Positions 60,950-64,000 of a stretch of 64,000 nucleotides of DNA are shown one piece after another; position 1 is the stretch's first letter; the number at the start of each line of letters is the position of its first letter. Source of the stretch: Virgisporangium ochraceum (GTDB taxonomy: Bacteria; Actinomycetota; Actinomycetes; Mycobacteriales; Micromonosporaceae). The translations under genes were made by a program, and so were the position numbers. The notes beneath the pieces were generated by a model, which saw nothing but the letters and a program-made list of their open reading frames with translations, had not been told where the DNA came from and ran no database searches. The stretch spans positions 146,536-210,535 of the forward strand of contig NZ_BOPH01000053.1 in assembly GCF_016863655.1 (NCBI RefSeq). Direction: 5' to 3'.

Positions 60950-62622
60950 TGGCCCTCCAGGTACCTGTGCACCAGTGTCACCGCCATCGCGCCCTCGCCG
61001 ACGGCGGAGGCCACCCGCTTGACCGAGTTCGCCCGGACGTCGCCGGCCGCGAAGATGCCGGGCACGTTGGTCTCGAGGTGGAACGGGTCGCGGTCGCGGT
61101 CCCAGCCGGCTGGGCGCTTGCCGTCGAGCATCAGGTCGGTGCCGGTGTAGACGAAGCCGCGCGGGTCGCGGGCGACCGTGTCGCCCAGCCAGTCGGTGCG
61201 CGGCTCGGCGCCGATGAACACGAACAGGAAGCCGGCCTCGACCCGGTCGCTGGTGTTGCCGTTGCTGCAGTGCAGCGTGAGCTCCTCGAGCCGCCCGTCG
61301 CCGTGGGCGCCGACCACCTCGGTGCAGGTGCGGACGCTGACGTTCTCGATCGCGGCGAGCTGCTGGATGAGGTAGTACGACATCGAGCGCTCCAGTGACT
61401 CGCCGCGGATGACGAGGGTGACGCTGCGGGCGTACTGGGAGAAGAACACCGCCGCCTGGCCGGCCGAGTTGGCCCCGCCGACGATGTACACGTCGCTGTC
61501 CTTGCACGCCGACGCCTCGGTGACCGCCGAGCCGTAGTAGACGCCGCGGCCGGTGAGGTCGGACGCGCCCGGGCACTGCAGCGGCCGGTACGACACACCC
61601 GTCGCGAGGATCACCGTGTGCGCGGAGATCTCGCTGCCGTCGCCGAACCGCACGACGCGGGCCGAGCCGCGCGCCTCGATCGCGGTGACGTCGCGGGTGG
61701 TGAGCATCTCGGCGCCGAGCCGGCCGGCCTGCCGGCGCGCACGCTCGGTGAGCTGCGAGCCCGACACCCCGTCGGGGAAGCCCAGGTAGTTCTCGATCCG
61801 CGAGCTCTGCCCCGCCTGCCCGCCGGTGGCCCGCCGTTCCAGCAGCACGGTGCGCAGGCCCTCGGACGCCCCGTACACGGCGGCGCCGAGCCCGGCCGGT
61901 CCCCCACCGACGATCACCAGGTCGTAGAAGTCCTGGCTGGCCTCCGTCGAGAGGCCCACGGCCGCGGCCAGTTCCGCCTTGGAAGGAGCGGCGAGGGGAC
62001 GCCCGTCAGCGGTGACGATCAACGGGACCGCCTCCGGGCCGACGCCGGCGGCGTCGAGCAGCCGCTGACCCTCCGGGTCGTCGACGGTGAACCAGCGGTA
62101 CGGCACCAGGTTGGCGGCGAGGAAGTCACGCAGCTTCCACGACGGGGCGCTGAGCCGGTGCCCGACCACCTTGATCTCCGACACCTCGCGGTCGGGGACG
62201 GCCTTCCACGCCTCCAGCAGCGCGTCGACCACCGGGTACAGCTTCTCCTCCGGCGGGTCCCACGGCTTGAGCAGGTAGTGGTCGACGTCGACGACGTTGA
62301 TGGCCTGGATCGCGGCGTCGGTGTCGGCGTACGCGGTGAGCAGCGCGCGCCGCGCGTTGGGGAACAGGTCCATGGCCTGTTCGAGGAACTCGATGCCGCT
62401 CATCTGCGGCATGCGGTAGTCGGCGAGCAGCACGGCCACGCGTCCGCCCCGCAGCTTCAGCTCGCGCAGGGCGGCCAGGCCCTCGTCGCCCGACGACGCC
62501 CGCACGATCTGGAAATGTTCGCCGTACTTGCGGCGCAGGTCGCGGGCGACCGCCCGGGACACGGCCGGATCGTCGTCGACGGTGAGAATCGCCGGACGGC
62601 TCAAAGGGGGCTCCTCCTCCAT
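60946..62622 (-). CDS. Fused response regulator receiver / thioredoxin-reductase-like flavoprotein
   Basis: A protein of about 558 residues. Residues 10-130 are a receiver domain with Asp-Asp-Asp (LTVDDDPAVSRA), phosphoacceptor in VLLADYRMPQMSG, and LLTAYADTDAAIQAI and KPWDPPE. Residues 150-225 look like a glutaredoxin-like fold without its CxxC. Residues 235-555 are a TrxB-like FAD/NAD(P) domain (VIVGGGPAGLGAAVYGASEG, SRIENYLGFPDGVSG, VYIVGGANSAGQAA, IFAAGDV), but the redox CxxC of TrxB is replaced by AVTEASAC. ATG 62622 is used; TTG 62604 has a GGAGGAG box ahead of it and may be the true start. Confidence 0.9.
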   Translation of the reverse strand: MEEEPPLSRPAILTVDDDPAVSRAVARDLRRKYGEHFQIVRASSGDEGLAALRELKLRGGRVAVLLADYRMPQMSGIEFLEQAMDLFPNARRALLTAYADTDAAIQAINVVDVDHYLLKPWDPPEEKLYPVVDALLEAWKAVPDREVSEIKVVGHRLSAPSWKLRDFLAANLVPYRWFTVDDPEGQRLLDAAGVGPEAVPLIVTADGRPLAAPSKAELAAAVGLSTEASQDFYDLVIVGGGPAGLGAAVYGASEGLRTVLLERRATGGQAGQSSRIENYLGFPDGVSGSQLTERARRQAGRLGAEMLTTRDVTAIEARGSARVVRFGDGSEISAHTVILATGVSYRPLQCPGASDLTGRGVYYGSAVTEASACKDSDVYIVGGANSAGQAAVFFSQYARSVTLVIRGESLERSMSYYLIQQLAAIENVSVRTCTEVVGAHGDGRLEELTLHCSNGNTSDRVEAGFLFVFIGAEPRTDWLGDTVARDPRGFVYTGTDLMLDGKRPAGWDRDRDPFHLETNVPGIFAAGDVRANSVKRVASAVGEGAMAVTLVHRYLEGQ

Positions 62623-62811
62623 GTGCAGGCAACGGCAAGTCTCCACCCGCCCGGGGTCGATCGACAACACACCGCCGCGTGGGCGATTTGTCAGGGTTCG
62701 TCGGATAGACGGATGAATTACCCCGAAACCGCAACGAACCTCCGCTCGTTGGGCTTAGCTATTCCCGTAGCGCTCGGGACGGGGCGCACATCAACGGGGA
62801 AGGGCAACACA

Positions 62812-63129
62812 GTGAAGCGGAAGATCCTCCGGGCAGTCAGCATCGCCGCCATCACCGGCGCAGGCCTGTTCGCTTTCAGCGCACCGGCCGCGGCCCACGG
62901 CGGGCACCACTACGACGACTACGGCTACAACAGCTACAACAGCTACGGCGGCTACGGCGGCTGGGGCGGCGGCATGTGGTCGGGCTACAACGCCGGGTTC
63001 GGCAACGGCAACCAGTTCTCGTCGGTGATCCAGGCGCCGGTGAGCGTCTGCGGCAACGCGATCGCCATCGCCGGGTTCGCCTCGGCCAGCTGCCGCGGTG
63101 GCGCCTACGCGTACAACGGCGGCTGGTAG
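62812..63129 (+). CDS. Chaplin-like secreted peptide, Gly/Tyr/Asn-rich
   Basis: A 105-residue exported protein. The signal peptide (KRKILRAVSIAAITGAGLFAFSAPAAAHG) is followed by a region of Tyr, Gly and Asn repeats (YNSYNSYGGYGGWGGG) and a C-terminal segment VSVCGNAIAIAGFASASC, like the VCGNxxxxIG...C core of chaplins, with two cysteines 16 residues apart. Chaplins form amyloid surface films on aerial hyphae. The Gly/Tyr-rich insert is not usual. GTG 62812 has a GGGGAAGGG box upstream. Confidence 0.75.
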   Translation: MKRKILRAVSIAAITGAGLFAFSAPAAAHGGHHYDDYGYNSYNSYGGYGGWGGGMWSGYNAGFGNGNQFSSVIQAPVSVCGNAIAIAGFASASCRGGAYAYNGGW

Positions 63130-63147
63130 ACCGCACGGTCTCCACGC

Positions 63148-63189
63148 GCTGGGCGCCCCTACCCGTCGACCGGGTGGTGGGCGCCCAGC
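63148..63189 (+). terminator. Terminator between the two chaplin-like genes
   Basis: An 11-base stem GCTGGGCGCCC/GGGCGCCCAGC with an inner ACCCG/CGGGT pairing and a TCGAC loop, 19 bases past the stop of the first gene. Confidence 0.8.
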
Positions 63190-63223
63190 TGTTTTCCGAC
63201 CCCACTCCGGAAGGACCGACACC

Positions 63224-63553
63224 ATGAAACGACCGATTCTCCGCGCGGTGAGCGTCGCCGCGCTCGCCGCCGGCGGGCTGCTGGCCGTGGCCGGCGCCGC
63301 GAACGCCGACTCCGGCTCACCGGACGGCACCCGGATCACCTACATCTACCAGCACACCACCACCATCTGCGGCAACGCGATCGCGGTCGAGGCCGTGGTG
63401 CGCAACCACTGCGGTGCGTACACCACCGACGTGCACCCGGCCGACTTCGAGGTCCTCGACGGCATCTTCGACCTGAACCTCGACTACGACGGCACCGACG
63501 TCGACGACGACGCCGGGCAGTGGTTCCACATCCGCTCGCGCACCTGGAGCTGA
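63224..63553 (+). CDS. Second chaplin-like secreted protein, acidic tail
   Basis: A 109-residue exported protein whose signal peptide (KRPILRAVSVAALAAGGLLAVAGAANA) closely matches that of the preceding gene. The mature part has ICGNAIAVEAVVRNHC, the same Cys-Gly-Asn-Ala-Ile-Ala core with a second Cys, then an acidic tail (DFEVLDGIFDLNLDYDGTDVDDDAG) that could bind calcium. It looks like a diverged duplicate of the gene upstream. A GGAAGGA box is seven bases before the ATG. Confidence 0.7.
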   Translation: MKRPILRAVSVAALAAGGLLAVAGAANADSGSPDGTRITYIYQHTTTICGNAIAVEAVVRNHCGAYTTDVHPADFEVLDGIFDLNLDYDGTDVDDDAGQWFHIRSRTWS

Positions 63554-63631
63554 GCCTCCCGACGCGCGGACGTTCCCGGTCGCGCGAGTTGGCGGATGTC
63601 TCGCCCGTGCCCCGCGACGGAGCATCGGCGG

Positions 63632-63901
63632 GTGCCTCGCGTCAACCTTCACACCATGCGGTGCGAAGCGCTCTTCGCATCGTCGCTACGCAGAACCGAC
63701 CAACCAAGCCCGGAGAAGGTACGGGAAGCGATCGAAAGCTCGCTCCGCGTGCTCGGAGCCCGCGGCTGCGCCGCCTGGGTCGCCCAGGCCTACGGAGACT
63801 TCCCGGAGGCCGCGGTCACGCGGATGCACTGGGTGCAGAACCTGGTGGCCGGAGCCTTCACCGCCGAGAACACCAACTACTGGGAGCCACCGGGCTGCTG
63901 A
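63632..63901 (+). CDS. Small conserved actinomycete protein of unknown function
   Basis: An 89-residue cytoplasmic protein with the segment MRCEALFASSLRRTDQPSPEKVREAIESSLRVLGARGCAAWVAQAYGDFPE-AAVTRMHW. As I recall, similar proteins with MRCEALFAS and RGCA-xxVAQxxGDxPE occur across actinomycetes, function unknown. GTG 63632 and ATG 63656 are both possible starts; the family often begins a few residues before MRCEALF. Two hairpins follow. Confidence 0.7.
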   Translation: MPRVNLHTMRCEALFASSLRRTDQPSPEKVREAIESSLRVLGARGCAAWVAQAYGDFPEAAVTRMHWVQNLVAGAFTAENTNYWEPPGC

Positions 63902-63933
63902 CGCGCGCAGGCGTCGACGGCCGGCGAAAACCG

Positions 63934-63983
63934 CCGGTGTCGGGAAGCACCGGACGGCCGGCCCGACGAAGGGAAGCGTCGGG
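63934..63983 (+). terminator. Tandem hairpins after the last gene
   Basis: CCGGTG/CACCGG (63934-63939, 63948-63953) and CCCGACG/CGTCGGG (63962-63968, 63977-63983), both with eight-base loops ending GGGAAG, follow the stop at 63901 and probably end transcription. Confidence 0.6.
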
Positions 63984-64000
63984 TCGGCCCCCGCCGTGGG

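Overview
The window is 64 kb of very GC-rich DNA with short intergenic gaps, frequent GTG starts, many ATGA/GTGA stop-start overlaps and strong third-position GC. The gene content points to a spore- or mycelium-forming actinomycete (Actinomycetota): a DasR-type GntR regulator with dre-like operators, an ngcEFG-type chitobiose/GlcNAc transporter, a gyl-type glycerol locus with an IclR regulator, SigE-family sigma factor, chaplin-like secreted peptides, an M36 protease and a secreted chitinase. I cannot name the genus. No rRNA, tRNA, CRISPR array, insertion sequence or phage gene was seen.

Layout. 1-3035: tail of an unknown gene and a three-gene sugar ABC importer. 3025-8556: small membrane protein, SigE-type sigma factor with a membrane partner, a two-component pair, a polytopic membrane protein and a PQQ-repeat secreted protein. 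8912-11923: minimal GntR regulator, transglutaminase-like protein, orphan histidine kinase. 11990-28084: amino-sugar and cell-wall recycling block: dasR-nagZ-[dre]-SIS deaminase-murQ-ROK kinase-nagA in one minus-strand operon, a chitinase with its own dre site, tex, and rpiR-ngcE-ngcF-ngcG. Chitin fragments made by the chitinase would be imported by NgcEFG, and GlcNAc and MurNAc-6P would pass through ROK kinase, MurQ, NagA and the SIS protein into glycolysis; DasR would sense the phosphorylated sugars.

28221-36687: housekeeping and accessory enzymes (MobA-like, PAP2-GT87 fusion, SthA, hotdog thioesterase, Nudix, GNAT, Lrp, EamA, truncated VOC protein, aldehyde dehydrogenase). 36707-41516: a glyco-lipid-like cluster (two methyltransferases, membrane acyltransferase, alpha/alpha-barrel protein, GT4). 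41526-43483: a single-chain, mitochondrial-type phenylalanyl-tRNA synthetase paralogue preceded by a 14-codon leader peptide and a hairpin, downstream of an arylamine N-acetyltransferase. 43521-46439: fungalysin protease.

47102-57294: glycerol and dihydroxyacetone block: glpF-glpK-glpD opposed to gylR-uORF-glpK2, then dhaK-dhaL, a second IclR regulator and a stand-alone dhaM. 57443-63901: a LppU-like membrane protein, DUF3455 secreted protein, N-formylglutamate amidohydrolase-like protein, a cNMP-binding-domain histidine kinase coupled to a receiver/thioredoxin-reductase-like fusion, two chaplin-like peptides and a small conserved protein. 

Of particular interest are the leader peptide/PheRS paralogue, a glpK2 start codon buried in a hairpin behind a small ORF, a 13-bp palindrome (GTCCAC-A/T-GTGGAC) recurring far above expectation, and three long intergenic inverted repeats.
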